64,000 bases of DNA from Pseudomonas sp. Irchel 3H7 (GTDB lineage: Bacteria > Pseudomonadota > Gammaproteobacteria > Pseudomonadales > Pseudomonadaceae). Made by a program: the position numbers and the translations under genes. Location of the stretch: assembly GCF_900187605.1 (NCBI RefSeq), contig NZ_FYEA01000002.1, positions 372,001 through 436,000 on the forward strand, written 5' to 3'. Below are positions 50,150 through 59,811 of the stretch, in pieces. The notes beneath the pieces are model-generated. The model was not told the DNA's origin, did no database searches, and saw only the letters and a list, made by a program, of their open reading frames with translations. The first letter of the stretch is position 1. Each line of letters starts with the position of its first letter.

Positions 50150-51948
50150 AGGCGCTCTCCATCCAGAGGTTGCAAAGGGGTTGCGGCCGTGAGGCTGACA
50201 AGCGCGCAATACGCGGGCAGTTCGCCCGATTCCGACAGATCGGCGGTGGATGGCTGCTGAAACAACCACACGGCCTCGGTCTGTGGAGGGTTGACCACTG
50301 GCGTGTCGCTGAGGTTCAGGTCAATTCGCAGCTCGCTGCCATTGCCCAGCCGCCAGCGTGCGCTGACCGCGCCGTAACCGAGCATATGGGCGCCGAGGGC
50401 CTGAGTGCCGGACAGATGGGGAATGATGTATTGATGGCGAAATTGCAGGAGCTTTTGGTACAGCGCGAGGGTTTCCTGCTGTTTTGCGCTGCCGTTGCCG
50501 ATCAACCTTGGCTGTGAGGCGTGGAAAGTTTTTTCGCCATTCGGATCGGGAATCTGCTCACGTTTGTGCGGGTCGGCAAAGGCGCTGAATGCGGCAAATT
50601 CATTGCGCCGGCCCTCACGCACCAACTCGGCCAGTTCGCCGTGGTGACTGGTGAAAAACAGGAATGGCTGCTCGGCGGCAAACTCATCGCCCATGAACAT
50701 CAGCGGAATCATCGGCGACAGCAGCAACAATACGGTCGCTGCCTGCACGGCGCGCGGATCGGCCAGATGATGCAGGCGTTCGCCGAACGCGCGGTTGCCG
50801 ATCTGGTCGTGGTTTTGCAGGAACAGCACAAACGCCGTGGACGGCAGGTGTTCGCTAGGCTCGCCGCGCGGCTCGCCATGGCGGGTGATGTGTCCCTGAA
50901 AGACAAACCCCTGACTCAGGCAGCGCACCAATTGTTCGGTGGGTTGCGCGGCGTAGTCGGCGTAATAGGCGTCGGTTTCGCCGGTGAGCAGGACGTGCAA
51001 GGCGTTATGACCGTCGTCATTCCACTGCGCGTCGTAGTCGTATTCGAGCAGGCTCGACTGGTTGAGTTCGTTTTCCACAGTTAGCCAGACATACCGGCTC
51101 GGGTCGATCTGCGCGCGGATACGCTGGGCCATCTCGGTGAGGAAATCCGGGTCTTCGATGGCATGCACCGCGTCCAGGCGCAGACCGTCGAAGCGGTATT
51201 CGAGCAACCACATCAAGGCGTTTTCGATGAAAAACTCGCGCACTTCGTCGCGGCGAAAATCGATCGCTGCACCCCATGGCGTGTGTTTGTCTTCGCGGAA
51301 AAAGCCTTTGGCGTAACGATGCAGGTAATTGCCGTCGGGGCCGAAGTGGTTGTAAACCACGTCGAGAATCACCGCCAGACCATGACCGTGGGCGCTGTCG
51401 ATCAGGTGTTTGAGTTGTTCCGGCGTGCCGTAGGAGGCTTGCGGGGCGTAGGGCAAAACACCGTCGTAGCCCCAATTGCGTTCGCCGGGGAATTGCGCCA
51501 GCGGCATCAGTTCGATGGCGGTGATGCCCAAGCCTGCAAGCCGCGCCAGATGTTGTTCGACTTCAGCGAAACCCCCGAACGCACCGACGTGCAACTCGTA
51601 GATCACCGCTTCGCTCCATGGCCGACCGTGCCAGGCCGTGTGTCGCCATTGATAGGCCAGCGGATCGACCACCACACTGTGGCGGTCAAGGTCGCCGTCC
51701 TGTGCCCTGGAGGCCGGGTCGGGCACCTCCAGTTCGCCGTCGATGTTATAGCGGTAACGCGTGCCCGCCGGACAGCGGGCCTTGATCACAAACCAGCCGT
51801 CTACCTGAGGCAGCATCGGCAGCGACTGGCCGCTTTCAAGTTCGACACTCACGTAAAACGCATCCGGCGCCCATAGCGCAAATTGCGTGTGTTCGGCGTC
51901 CAGCATGATCGCGCCGTGGGGCCAGGTTTCAGTAGACCGTAACGGCAT
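50146..51948 (-). CDS. treZ: Malto-oligosyltrehalose trehalohydrolase TreZ
   Basis: 600 residues. N-terminal beta domain, WSEAVIYELHVGAFGGF, ITAIELMPLAQFPGERNWGY (characteristic of TreZ), GLRLDAVHAIEDPDF (nucleophile Asp), LTVENELN (Glu), and FLQNHDQIGNRAFGERL. Releases trehalose from maltooligosyltrehalose made by TreY. GGGAGG lies 9 bases before ATG 51948, 18 bases after glgA. Confidence 0.95.
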   Translation of the reverse strand: MPLRSTETWPHGAIMLDAEHTQFALWAPDAFYVSVELESGQSLPMLPQVDGWFVIKARCPAGTRYRYNIDGELEVPDPASRAQDGDLDRHSVVVDPLAYQWRHTAWHGRPWSEAVIYELHVGAFGGFAEVEQHLARLAGLGITAIELMPLAQFPGERNWGYDGVLPYAPQASYGTPEQLKHLIDSAHGHGLAVILDVVYNHFGPDGNYLHRYAKGFFREDKHTPWGAAIDFRRDEVREFFIENALMWLLEYRFDGLRLDAVHAIEDPDFLTEMAQRIRAQIDPSRYVWLTVENELNQSSLLEYDYDAQWNDDGHNALHVLLTGETDAYYADYAAQPTEQLVRCLSQGFVFQGHITRHGEPRGEPSEHLPSTAFVLFLQNHDQIGNRAFGERLHHLADPRAVQAATVLLLLSPMIPLMFMGDEFAAEQPFLFFTSHHGELAELVREGRRNEFAAFSAFADPHKREQIPDPNGEKTFHASQPRLIGNGSAKQQETLALYQKLLQFRHQYIIPHLSGTQALGAHMLGYGAVSARWRLGNGSELRIDLNLSDTPVVNPPQTEAVWLFQQPSTADLSESGELPAYCALVSLTAATPLQPLDGERL

Positions 51949-51966
51949 CGTGGTGAACCTCCCTGG

Positions 51967-53553
51967 TTATTTATGGTGAGCTTTACCCAGCGCCTTGGCG
52001 ACCAGTTGTTCGTAGAGTTCGGCGTACGGTTCGACCGCTTTGCACCAGTTGAACGGCGCAGCCATCGCCCGGCAACGCATGGCATTGAGCAGTTCGGGGA
52101 AGGCGAACACCTTGAACGCGCGGCTCAGGGCTTCCTGATAGCTTTCAGCGGTGGATTCGTCGAAGAGAAAACCGGTGACGCCGTTTTCAATGGTGTCGGC
52201 CAACCCGCCGGTATTGCGTGCGACCGGCAGCGAGCCGAAGCGCTGGGCATACATCTGGCTCAAACCGCAAGGCTCGTAACGCGAAGGCATCAGCAGGAAA
52301 TCGCTGCCGGCAAACATGCGTCGGGCGTCGGTTTCGTTGAAGCCGATGCGCACGCCGATCTGGCCTGGGAAGCGCAGGGCCAGTTCGCGCATGGCTTGTT
52401 CTTCTTCAGGTTCGCCGCGACCGATAATGGCGATCTGGCCACCGTTTTTTACGATGTACTCGGATACCGCGATCGTCAGGTCCAGACCTTTTTGATAGAC
52501 CAGTCGCGACACCACGGCGAACAGCGGGCCTTCTGAGTCATTCAATTCAAATAATTCACGCACATGCGCAGCGTTGACCGCTTTACCTTCCCAGTCACCA
52601 ATGGCAAACGGCGCGAACAGGTGCGGATCGGTGGCGGCGTCCCAGCTCTCGTCGATGCCGTTGGGGATGCCGCTAAGTAAACCTTGCTGGGTCTTGGCGG
52701 CGAGAAAGCCGTCGAGGCCGCAGCCGAAATCCGGGGTGGTGATTTCTTGCGCGTAAGTGGCGCTGACCGTGGTGATATGGCTCGAATACGCCATGCCGGC
52801 CTTGAGGAATGACATCTTGCCGTAGAATTCCATGCCTTCCTGTTGCAGGGCATGGGTGGGAATACCCAGCTCGGGGCAGGAGCCGAGGCTGGTCACGCCT
52901 TGATAGGCGAGGTTGTGAATGGTGAACAGGGTCGGCGTGCGCTGCCCGCGCCAGTGCATATAGGCCGGGGCGAGACCGGCCGGCCAGTCATGGGCATGCA
53001 CCAGATCCGGGCACCAGTGAATTTGTGCAAGGTTGGCGGCGATGTCGGCAGCAGCCAGACCCAAACGGGCGAAACGAATGTGGTTGTCTGGCCAGTCGCG
53101 GCCGTTGTTGGCGCCGTAGGGCGAGCCTTCGCGCTCGTACAATTCGGGGCAGATCAACACGTAGATCACCAGACCGTCCGGCATGTCCATGCGGCCGATC
53201 TTGCACGGTGGTAGCGCGGCATGGCCGCCAAGTTCGCCGATGATGTGGATCGGGTTCTCGCTGTGCATCACTTGCGGGTAGCCGGGGATCAACACCCGCA
53301 CATCGTGCAGATGAGCCATGGCGCGGGGCAGGGCGGCAGACACGTCACCCAGGCCGCCGGTCTTGACCAGATCGGCAATTTCCGAGGTAACAAACAACAC
53401 TTTTTTCTTGTTGGGGTTCTGGCTCGCTACTGGAGTCAGCGTTTTGGTGCCGGGGACGTTGATCTGTCGGCTGCCGGGAACACTGACGGTGCTCGATTCA
53501 CCAACCGCCTGCTGAGCACGCTCTCCCTGAATATCCAATGCCGCACTGATCAT
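51967..53553 (-). CDS. glgA: Glycogen synthase GlgA
   Basis: 528 residues. GT5: ADP-glucose binding KTGGL motif at 64-68, HAHDWPAGLAPAY, SRLVYQKGLDL, and the C-terminal LMPSRYEPCGLSQMYAQRFG and NTGGLADT loops. Elongates alpha-1,4-glucan from a nucleotide-glucose donor. The N-terminal extension before VLFVTSEIADL is about 50 residues longer than E. coli GlgA and low in structure. ATG 53553 (MISAALDI) has GGGAG 6 bases upstream; the longer frame to 53640 lacks support. First gene of the glgA-treZ-malQ-treY operon. No ADP-glucose pyrophosphorylase is in the window. Confidence 0.94.
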   Translation of the reverse strand: MISAALDIQGERAQQAVGESSTVSVPGSRQINVPGTKTLTPVASQNPNKKKVLFVTSEIADLVKTGGLGDVSAALPRAMAHLHDVRVLIPGYPQVMHSENPIHIIGELGGHAALPPCKIGRMDMPDGLVIYVLICPELYEREGSPYGANNGRDWPDNHIRFARLGLAAADIAANLAQIHWCPDLVHAHDWPAGLAPAYMHWRGQRTPTLFTIHNLAYQGVTSLGSCPELGIPTHALQQEGMEFYGKMSFLKAGMAYSSHITTVSATYAQEITTPDFGCGLDGFLAAKTQQGLLSGIPNGIDESWDAATDPHLFAPFAIGDWEGKAVNAAHVRELFELNDSEGPLFAVVSRLVYQKGLDLTIAVSEYIVKNGGQIAIIGRGEPEEEQAMRELALRFPGQIGVRIGFNETDARRMFAGSDFLLMPSRYEPCGLSQMYAQRFGSLPVARNTGGLADTIENGVTGFLFDESTAESYQEALSRAFKVFAFPELLNAMRCRAMAAPFNWCKAVEPYAELYEQLVAKALGKAHHK

Positions 53554-54135
53554 ATGAATCTCCCGTCTCGTTGATCTGATTCTTGTCTTGAACAAGCGAT
53601 GTCCATGGCCAAGTCCTGTGGCCGGGCGCAAACGCGCCACGCATCGGTGAGCAAACGCTACCCAACACGCGCAAGCAGAATGGGTGATTGGGCCGTTGCA
53701 AGGATTGCACCAGTCGCTTTGGCCCTGTCTTTCTGATGACCTGTCGCCGCGCGCAAAAGTTTCGACTTTTTTTCGGCAATGTGACTGGTCGGTTTTACCC
53801 CGCGAAAGTCAGTCTAGGCCAGATCCTAGAGCGGGCCAGAGCAAATGGGTAAATTGTTCGACAATCGGTTGGCTGTCAGCACCAACCTTGCTTTTGAGAA
53901 GCAAACGCACCGACGAAGTGCAGGTTTTTCTGCGAGGGAGGGCCAAAACGGTGACTGGACGGTCACGATTTTGTGCTAGCGGGAAGGGCGGTTGCACTGT
54001 TGTGGTGCGGGCAGTTTGTTGATCGGCTGACACAGACAACACCTGTAGGAGCTGCCGAAGGCTGCGATCTTTTGATTTTGCGTTTAAAAGCGAAGATCAA
54101 AAGATCGCAGCCTTCGGCAGCTCCTACAGTGGGGG
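53554..54135. other. Intergenic region upstream of glgA, no gene seen
   Basis: Nearly 600 bases that must contain the glgA operon promoter. There is a T-rich stretch at 53766-53775, a short inverted repeat TCTAGG-N6-CCTAGA (53813-53830) and, at its right end, a family D REP that belongs to the end of the dehydrogenase gene. No convincing sigma-factor site or small gene was found. Confidence 0.5.
54041..54130. repeat. REP palindrome pair, family D
   Basis: Arms acctgtaggagctgccgaag and ccttcggcagctcctacagt inverted, with gatcttttg/aaaagatc inside. Starts just beyond the stop of the 2-hydroxyacid dehydrogenase gene. Confidence 0.9.
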
Positions 54136-55089
54136 TTAATTTAACGCACGAATTGGATTACCAGCCGCCCATCCCTGAATATCCTCGATCATCTGCGAAA
54201 AGAACTGTTCATAGTTCTGCCGACTGACATACCCCACATGCGGAGTCGCCAAGACATTGTCGAGTGTGCGAAACGGGTGCATGTCCGGCAACGGCTCGTG
54301 TTCGAACACATCCAGCGCTGCCCCGGCGATGTGCTGTTTCTGCAAGGCCTTGATCAGCGCCGCTTCATCGACAATCGGCCCGCGCGCGGTGTTGACCAGC
54401 AGCGCCGTCGGCTTCATCCAGCCCAGCGCCTGCGCATCGACCAGCCCGCGAGTGCGCTCGCTGAGCACCAGATGCACCGACAACACATCGGCCTGCTCGA
54501 ACAGTTCCTGCTTGTTCACGTAGGTCACGCCAACCTGCTGCGCCCGTTCGGCTGTGAGGTTTTCGCTCCAGGCGATGACCCGCATGCCGAACACCTGACC
54601 GAACTGCGCAACGCGCTGGCCAATACTGCCGAGACCGAGAATGCCGAGGGTCTTGCCATGCAGATCGCCGCCCAGTCCTTGCTGCCAATGACCGGCGCGC
54701 AGGGCATTCGCCTCATTCACCAGATTGCGCGTGGCCGCCATGATCAGCGCCCAGGTCAACTCCGGGGCGGCGTGCTTGTAACTGTCGGTGCCGCAGACCT
54801 TGATCCCCAGCCTGGCGGCCGCTTGCATATCCAGCGCTGCGTTGCGCATGCCGCCGGTGACCAGCAACTTGAGATTGGGCAAACGCTTGAGCAAGTCTTC
54901 GTCGAACCGCGTGCGCTCGCGCATCACGCAAATCACCTCGTAGCGGCCCAGCCGTTCGGCCAGTGTGGCGTTGTCGGCCGGGTAATCGTGTTCAAAGGTC
55001 ACTTCACCGAGGCTATCGAGCACTGACCAGTCGACCACGTCGCGGGCCACGTCCTGCCAGTCATCGATCACTGCAATCTGCACCGCCAT
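54136..55089 (-). CDS. D-2-hydroxyacid dehydrogenase family protein
   Basis: 317 residues. Rossmann motif GLGSIGQRVAQFG, catalytic Arg in VNTARGPIVDE, the Glu of the HEPLP segment and catalytic His in ATPHVGYVS. Reduces a 2-keto acid or oxidises a D-2-hydroxyacid with NAD(P); members with similar starts (IAVIDDWQDVA) have no agreed substrate. No signal peptide. Starts 13 bases downstream of the alpha/beta hydrolase gene's stop, so the two may be co-transcribed. Confidence 0.88.
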   Translation of the reverse strand: MAVQIAVIDDWQDVARDVVDWSVLDSLGEVTFEHDYPADNATLAERLGRYEVICVMRERTRFDEDLLKRLPNLKLLVTGGMRNAALDMQAAARLGIKVCGTDSYKHAAPELTWALIMAATRNLVNEANALRAGHWQQGLGGDLHGKTLGILGLGSIGQRVAQFGQVFGMRVIAWSENLTAERAQQVGVTYVNKQELFEQADVLSVHLVLSERTRGLVDAQALGWMKPTALLVNTARGPIVDEAALIKALQKQHIAGAALDVFEHEPLPDMHPFRTLDNVLATPHVGYVSRQNYEQFFSQMIEDIQGWAAGNPIRALN

Positions 55090-55102
55090 CAGCCTTACCT
55101 CA

Positions 55103-56152
55103 TCAACGCACGGGATTGGATGTATTCAGCCAGTCGAGCAGGGCCTTGTGGAACTGCGCCGGTTCTTCCATTTGTGGCGCGTGGCCCATGCCGGGAAATT
55201 CCACCAGCGTCGACTGCGGGATCAGCTTGGCAACCTGTTTGCCAAGCACCTCATAGTGGCCGATTTTCGCCTTCACCTCAGGCGGTGCGAGGTCCTTGCC
55301 GATGGCTGTGGTGTCTGAGGTGCCGATCAGCAGCAGGGTCGGCATCTTCAAGTCCTTGAACTCGTAGTACACCGGCTGGGTGAAAATCATGTCGTAAATC
55401 AGCGCCGAGTTCCACGCCACTTGCGTCTTGCCCGGGCCTTTGCTCAGGCCGGCGAGCATGTCTACCCAACGGTCGAATTCCGGTTTCCAGCGGCCGTCGT
55501 AATAGGTGGTGCGTTCATAGTCGCGAATGCCCTGGGCGCTGACTTTCAGCTCGCGCTGATACCACTGATCCACGGTGCGATAGGGCACGCCGAGGGCCTT
55601 CCAGTCTTCCAGACCGATCGGGTTGACCAGTGCCAGTTGCTCGACCTGCTCGGGAAACAGCAAGGCGTACCGGGTGGCGAGCATGCCGCCGGTGGAGTGG
55701 CCGAGCAGGGTGGCTTTTTGAATGCCCAGCGCTTTGAGCAACTGCTGAGTGTTGGTCGCCAGTTGCTGGAAGCTGTACTGATAATTGTCGGGTTTGCTCG
55801 AGGTGCAGAAGCCGATCTGATCCGGCGCGATCACCCGGTAACCGGACTCGCTCAAGGCCTTGATCGAACTGTCCCAGGTGGCTGCGCAAAAATTCTTGCC
55901 ATGCATCAGCACCACGGTGCGGCCATTGGCCTTGCCGTGAGCGGCGACGTCCATGTAACCCATCTGCAGGGATTTACCCTGGGACTGAAAGGCAAAGTGT
56001 TTAAGCGTGTAAGGGTATTCGAAGCCTTGCAGCTCCGGGCCATAGGCCGGGCCTTCCGGCGCGGCTTCGCTTGGCGTTGCGGCCTGTGCCGACAGGGGCA
56101 GGGCGGCGCAAAGAAACAGGCCGGGTAGCCAACGGGAAAACATGACAGACAT
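55103..56152 (-). CDS. Secreted alpha/beta hydrolase
   Basis: 349 residues. Signal peptide (WLPGLFLCAALPLSAQA) and an alpha/beta hydrolase domain with oxyanion-loop MHGKNFCAATWDS, nucleophile elbow GHSTGG, an Asp region in IGTSDTTAIGKD, and catalytic His in PGMGHAPQ. Periplasmic or exported esterase-like enzyme; substrate not evident. GGAG lies 10 bases before ATG 56152; a second ATG three codons in is possible. Followed closely by the 2-hydroxyacid dehydrogenase. Confidence 0.88.
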   Translation of the reverse strand: MSVMFSRWLPGLFLCAALPLSAQAATPSEAAPEGPAYGPELQGFEYPYTLKHFAFQSQGKSLQMGYMDVAAHGKANGRTVVLMHGKNFCAATWDSSIKALSESGYRVIAPDQIGFCTSSKPDNYQYSFQQLATNTQQLLKALGIQKATLLGHSTGGMLATRYALLFPEQVEQLALVNPIGLEDWKALGVPYRTVDQWYQRELKVSAQGIRDYERTTYYDGRWKPEFDRWVDMLAGLSKGPGKTQVAWNSALIYDMIFTQPVYYEFKDLKMPTLLLIGTSDTTAIGKDLAPPEVKAKIGHYEVLGKQVAKLIPQSTLVEFPGMGHAPQMEEPAQFHKALLDWLNTSNPVR

Positions 56153-56239
56153 AAGGTCAAACTCCGTTTGAAATCGGCCGATGCTGGAATGACTGGATTA
56201 TGCCGACGTTAAACACAGGCAATCACTGCGCCTGATCGT

Positions 56240-56677
56240 TCAACCCAGCCAGCCCAGCGTCAGCAAGGCCAGCACACCATAGCGTGCAGCTTTGGCCAGG
56301 GTAACGATCAATAAAAACCGCCCGAGCGGTTCACGCATGACGCCGGCAATCAGTGTCAGCGGATCGCCAACGATCGGCAACCAGCTCAGCAGCAACGACC
56401 AGTGGCCGTAACGCTCATAGTGTTTGCGCGCCCGGGCCATGTGCGCGGGGCTGACCGGAAACCAGCGCCGATTCTGAAAGCGCTCGATGCCACGGCCCAG
56501 CCACCAGTTGACCAGCGAACCGAGTACGTTGCCCAGCGTCGCCACGGCGAGCAGACCCCACAGCCAGTAGCGTTCGCTGACGATCAAACCGACCAGCAAT
56601 GCCTCGGACTGCAGCGGCAACAGGGTCGCTGCACCGAACGCGGCAAAGAACAGCCCGAAGTAGGCGGCGCCGATCAA
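56240..56677 (-). CDS. YqaA-family membrane protein (DedA/SNARE-associated superfamily)
   Basis: 145 residues. Three or four membrane segments (FGLFFAAFGAATLLPLQSEALLVGLIV, LLAVATLGNVLGSLVNWWLG, WSLLLSWLPIVGDPLTLIAGV) with the family G-N-x-x-G-S and PxxGDP motifs. Related DedA proteins move phospholipids or drive ion exchange; YqaA itself is uncharacterised. The start is a TTG whose last bases overlap the DUF411 stop (TTGA), giving a 4-base overlap and probable translational coupling; no ATG fits the conserved N terminus. Confidence 0.82.
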   Translation of the reverse strand: MIGAAYFGLFFAAFGAATLLPLQSEALLVGLIVSERYWLWGLLAVATLGNVLGSLVNWWLGRGIERFQNRRWFPVSPAHMARARKHYERYGHWSLLLSWLPIVGDPLTLIAGVMREPLGRFLLIVTLAKAARYGVLALLTLGWLG

Positions 56678-57120
56678 TGGGCCGGGTAGTCCGCCACGAC
56701 GACGTCAGCGCCATTCTTCTTCAGGCCGATAACCTGATAAGCATCGCTCATGCCGTCCATTTCCATGCCCGGCGAACCCATCGGCATACCCGGTGCGGCG
56801 ACGCCGAGCAGGTCGTCACGCTTGCTCAGGGCCAGCACTTGTTCTGCCGGCACATGACCCTCGACGAATTTGCCGTTGATGATTGCGGTGTGGCACGACG
56901 CCAGGCGCGGCGGTACGCCATGTTGTTGCTTGAAGCTGCTCATGTCGCTTTCGACGTGGTCTTCGACCTTGAAACCGTTGGCTTCGAGGTGGCTGATCCA
57001 TTTTTTGCAGCAGCCGCAATTGGCGTCACGATGGACTTCGATGGGGATCAGATCGGCGGCTTGCGCCAGGGAGGTAATGAACAGGGCGCTCAGGGCGACC
57101 AGACGCAGGTGGGTACGCAT
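56674..57120 (-). CDS. DUF411 periplasmic metal-binding protein
   Basis: 148 residues. Signal peptide (LVALSALFITSLAQA) then HRDANCGCCKKW with a CGCC cluster, PPRLASCHTAIINGKFVEGHVPA, and the Met-rich APGMPMGSPGMEMDGM, all hallmarks of DUF411. The family is common in copper-resistance islands and its Cys, His and Met residues suggest Cu binding. Overlaps the YqaA-type gene. A perfect TGACAA-N2-TTGTCA palindrome lies 147 bases upstream of the start, matching the copper box bound by CusR/PcoR-type regulators, so copper control is a reasonable inference. Confidence 0.88.
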   Translation of the reverse strand: MRTHLRLVALSALFITSLAQAADLIPIEVHRDANCGCCKKWISHLEANGFKVEDHVESDMSSFKQQHGVPPRLASCHTAIINGKFVEGHVPAEQVLALSKRDDLLGVAAPGMPMGSPGMEMDGMSDAYQVIGLKKNGADVVVADYPAH

Positions 57121-57267
57121 AGCGGATTCTCGGCTCGGGTGACGATCAGAAAAGAACGCATTTTGACCGGTTTTTGCCGCCTGGCATCAACGCAATGTTT
57201 CCAGTTGTTGCGAGACGGGCTGGCAGGATGATCGTAGATCAAGGCTGACAGGTTGCTGAGCGCGAGA

Positions 57268-57281
57268 TGACAAAGTTGTCA
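57268..57281. promoter_or_regulatory. Copper-box-like palindrome upstream of the DUF411 gene
   Basis: TGACAA-AG-TTGTCA, identical to the core of the E. coli CusR/PcoR copper box. It sits about 150 bases before the DUF411 start on the upstream side. No two-component genes are adjacent. Confidence 0.55.
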
Positions 57282-57310
57282 GGTGGCAATTGTGTGAACA
57301 CCGTCGAACC

Positions 57311-57404
57311 TTGTGGGAGCGAGCCTGCTCACGAAGGCAGTGTGTCAGGCACTGGATGCAGTGACTGAAAGGACGCTTTCGCGAGCAGGCTCGCTCCCAC
57401 AGGG
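57311..57404. repeat. REP palindrome pair, family A (cgctcccaca variant)
   Basis: Arms ttgtgggagcgagcctgctc and gagcaggctcgctcccacag inverted, just after the chemotaxis-receptor stop. The rest of the 315-base gap (57121-57435) holds the copper-box-like site and the DUF411 promoter region; nothing else was seen. Confidence 0.87.
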
Positions 57405-57435
57405 GTTATCTGGTTTGCAGAAATTCCTGCATGAA

Positions 57436-59427
57436 TCAGCGGACTTTGAAGCGCCCCATGATCGCGCTCACCCGGCTGTTGGCTTCGAGTAACTGATGGG
57501 TATTCAGTTCGCTGGCTTTGCCGCTCTGCACCAGCTCATCGACCATGTGACGGATCTGCACCATGCTGCGGTTGATCTCTTCGGTCACGGCGCTTTGCTG
57601 CTCGGCGGCAGTGGCGATCTGCGTGCTGAGGCTGTTGATGTGGCTGACCGAACCGGCCATTTCATCCAGACCGGAATTGACCCTTGCAGTGGCGTCGGCA
57701 GCCGACTGGCAACTGGCCTGGGTGTTTTCCATGGCGCTGACCGACGAGCTCACGCCTTGCGTCAGGCGCGTCAACATCTCGTTGATTTCCGAGGTGCTGG
57801 CCTGCGTGCGCGCGGCGAGGGCGCGGACTTCATCGGCAACCACGGCAAACCCGCGGCCCTGTTCACCGGCGCGCGCTGCTTCGATTGCGGCGTTGAGCGC
57901 CAACAGGTTGGTCTGCCCGGCAATCGCACCGATCACCCCGAGGATTTCAGTGATGCGCTGAGCGTCCTGCTGCATGTTTTCAACTTTGTGTGTGGCACTG
58001 GCCACTTCATCGATCAGCGCCACCACGCTGTTGGTCGCTTCGCCCACGACCACGCGGGAACGGTCGGCGTTTTCGTTGGCGCGCTGGGTGAACGCGGCAG
58101 TTTCGGCGGCATTCTGCGCAACGCTTTCTGCTGTCGAACTCATCTCGGTGATAGCGGTAACGGTCTGATCGGTTTCCGAGGCATGACGCAGCAGGATCTG
58201 GCTGGTGTGCGCCGAGGTGCGTTGCAGGTTGTCGAGGCTCGATGCCATGGCGCCGGTGGCTTGGGTAACTTCGCCGATCATGTTTTGCAGGTAGGCAATA
58301 AAAGTGTTGACCGAGTGACCGATGGCGCCGAGTTCATCTTCAGCGCGAATGGTAATGCGCCGGGTCAGGTCCGCATCGCCGCTGGAGAGCAAATCGATGT
58401 TGGCTTTCAACGCTTTCATGCGCTGCACCAATTGGCGAATCGCGTAGACCTGCAGCAGCACCAGCAGAATCACCAGCGGAATCTGCAACAGGCTCAGGGT
58501 GCTGAGAACGTCATCACGCTGGGCCGTGAGCATTTTCGTTGGCAGGGCGCTGGCGAGGAACCACGGCGTGCCTTCAATCGGGCGCATGAAGAAGGTGCTG
58601 GCTTCGCCGTTGTTATCGAACTCGATGCGCTGCGCCTGATCGCGGTTCTGCAACGCGGCTTTGACCTGGCTGGCGAAGGTCGACGTGCCGGCCAGTTCGC
58701 TGATGTTCTTCAGCACGATCGGGCCACTGATGCGCGAGCTGTTACTGATGATCTTGCCGTCGGCCTCAATGATCAGCATTTCGGCGTTGAGGTCTTTTTC
58801 CTTGCGCGCCACCAGATCGTTGAAGAAGCCGAGGGTGACGTCAATGGTCGACACGCCCCACGCGCTACCGTTTTTCTGGATGGCCATGGCGCAGTTGGTG
58901 CGCGGCTCGGCGCTGGCGTCATCCTTGTAAGCCGCCGCCCAGGCGCATTGGCCACGCGGTGTGGCCATGCCGCCCTTGTACCAGCTCTGGTCGTAATAGT
59001 TGGGGGCTGCGTCACTGTTCCAGAATGTATTCACCGCCAGTTTGCCCGAGGCATCGCGGTGCCAGAACGTGCTGAATTTGTTGCGCCCGGCTTCACGTTG
59101 CCCCGGCAAAGGCCAGATCCCGCCGCCGAATACCTTCAGCTCTGCGTACTGATCGACCAGACCTGGCAGCACTGTGTCGATGGCGGCGCTGTCGAGCAGC
59201 GGGATGGTCTGGGTGATGCTGCGCTGTTGCGCCTGCACTTTGTTCAACTCGCCCTGAATCTGCTCGGCGACTTCGGCAATGCGGTTGAGGACGACTTGTT
59301 CTTCTGTATGACGCAGCTTGGGGGCGACGAGTTGGCTGATGCCGACCACGGTCAACACCGACAACAGCAGGATGAACAGAACCAGAAACAGCGTGTAGCG
59401 AGCCTGAATAGTGCGGAATGCGGGCAT
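57436..59427 (-). CDS. Methyl-accepting chemotaxis protein with dCACHE sensor
   Basis: 663 residues. First membrane helix ([20 protein letters not shown]), a periplasmic domain of about 280 residues of double-CACHE size ([34 protein letters not shown]), a second helix ([18 protein letters not shown]), a HAMP region ([22 protein letters not shown]) and the signalling domain with the invariant hairpin [20 protein letters not shown]. Senses a ligand in the periplasm and controls CheA. The amino-acid-binding motif of PctA-like receptors is not obvious, so ligand unknown. ATG 59427 (MPAFRTIQ) has AAGGA upstream; a longer frame exists but without support. Confidence 0.93.
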   Translation of the reverse strand: MPAFRTIQARYTLFLVLFILLLSVLTVVGISQLVAPKLRHTEEQVVLNRIAEVAEQIQGELNKVQAQQRSITQTIPLLDSAAIDTVLPGLVDQYAELKVFGGGIWPLPGQREAGRNKFSTFWHRDASGKLAVNTFWNSDAAPNYYDQSWYKGGMATPRGQCAWAAAYKDDASAEPRTNCAMAIQKNGSAWGVSTIDVTLGFFNDLVARKEKDLNAEMLIIEADGKIISNSSRISGPIVLKNISELAGTSTFASQVKAALQNRDQAQRIEFDNNGEASTFFMRPIEGTPWFLASALPTKMLTAQRDDVLSTLSLLQIPLVILLVLLQVYAIRQLVQRMKALKANIDLLSSGDADLTRRITIRAEDELGAIGHSVNTFIAYLQNMIGEVTQATGAMASSLDNLQRTSAHTSQILLRHASETDQTVTAITEMSSTAESVAQNAAETAAFTQRANENADRSRVVVGEATNSVVALIDEVASATHKVENMQQDAQRITEILGVIGAIAGQTNLLALNAAIEAARAGEQGRGFAVVADEVRALAARTQASTSEINEMLTRLTQGVSSSVSAMENTQASCQSAADATARVNSGLDEMAGSVSHINSLSTQIATAAEQQSAVTEEINRSMVQIRHMVDELVQSGKASELNTHQLLEANSRVSAIMGRFKVR

Positions 59428-59493
59428 GGAGACCGGTCCTTGAGCAGCGTTTCTTATTAGGGGCAGGGATAAAACAGTGCGGGTATTCACAGC

Positions 59494-59520
59494 GTATCGT
59501 CGTTGCGACGGGAAGCTTTA
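59494..59520 (-). promoter_or_regulatory. Sigma-28 (FliA) promoter candidate for the chemotaxis receptor
   Basis: On the minus strand: TAAA (59520-59517), 15 bases, GACGATAC (59501-59494), close to the FliA consensus TAAA-N15-GCCGATAA. It lies 67 bases before the receptor start, and chemoreceptors are commonly FliA-dependent. The rest of the 384-base gap (59428-59811) shows no gene. Confidence 0.5.
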
Positions 59521-59811
59521 GGTACTTGCGTCCTAAAAAAACTGGGCGCCGATGACTGGTCGGTATCGGGTTCGATACACAAGCGCTGGTCATCGCCTGC
59601 GACTGGTTGAAAAAGCCATTTTCATTTCATTGTGATGACAGCTCTGGGTCAGGTTTTGCGGCGCGTTGCGCTTTTGTATCGAGAATGTACGAGAATTGTA
59701 AAAAAGTGCAGAAAGAGGTTGGTGCCATCAGTTCGCCCGCCGATACTCGCGCCCATTAATGCCGTTCAACACGGATATTTTTTTTATGTTCATTTCACAG
59801 GGAGTCTTCTC

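Noticed and set aside
48773..50260. Long open frames opposite malQ, glgE, glgB, the chemoreceptor, ccoG and similar genes
   Set aside because: High-GC genes with strong third-position bias leave antisense frames open. These frames have no family resemblance, odd composition (Arg, Gln, His rich) and lie wholly over well-supported genes.
53813..53830. TCTAGG-N6-CCTAGA as a glgA operator
   Set aside because: Arms are only six bases and it is over 250 bases from the glgA start; too little to support a regulatory claim.
53684..54022. Plus-strand frame upstream of glgA
   Set aside because: No Shine-Dalgarno, low-complexity composition and no recognisable motif.
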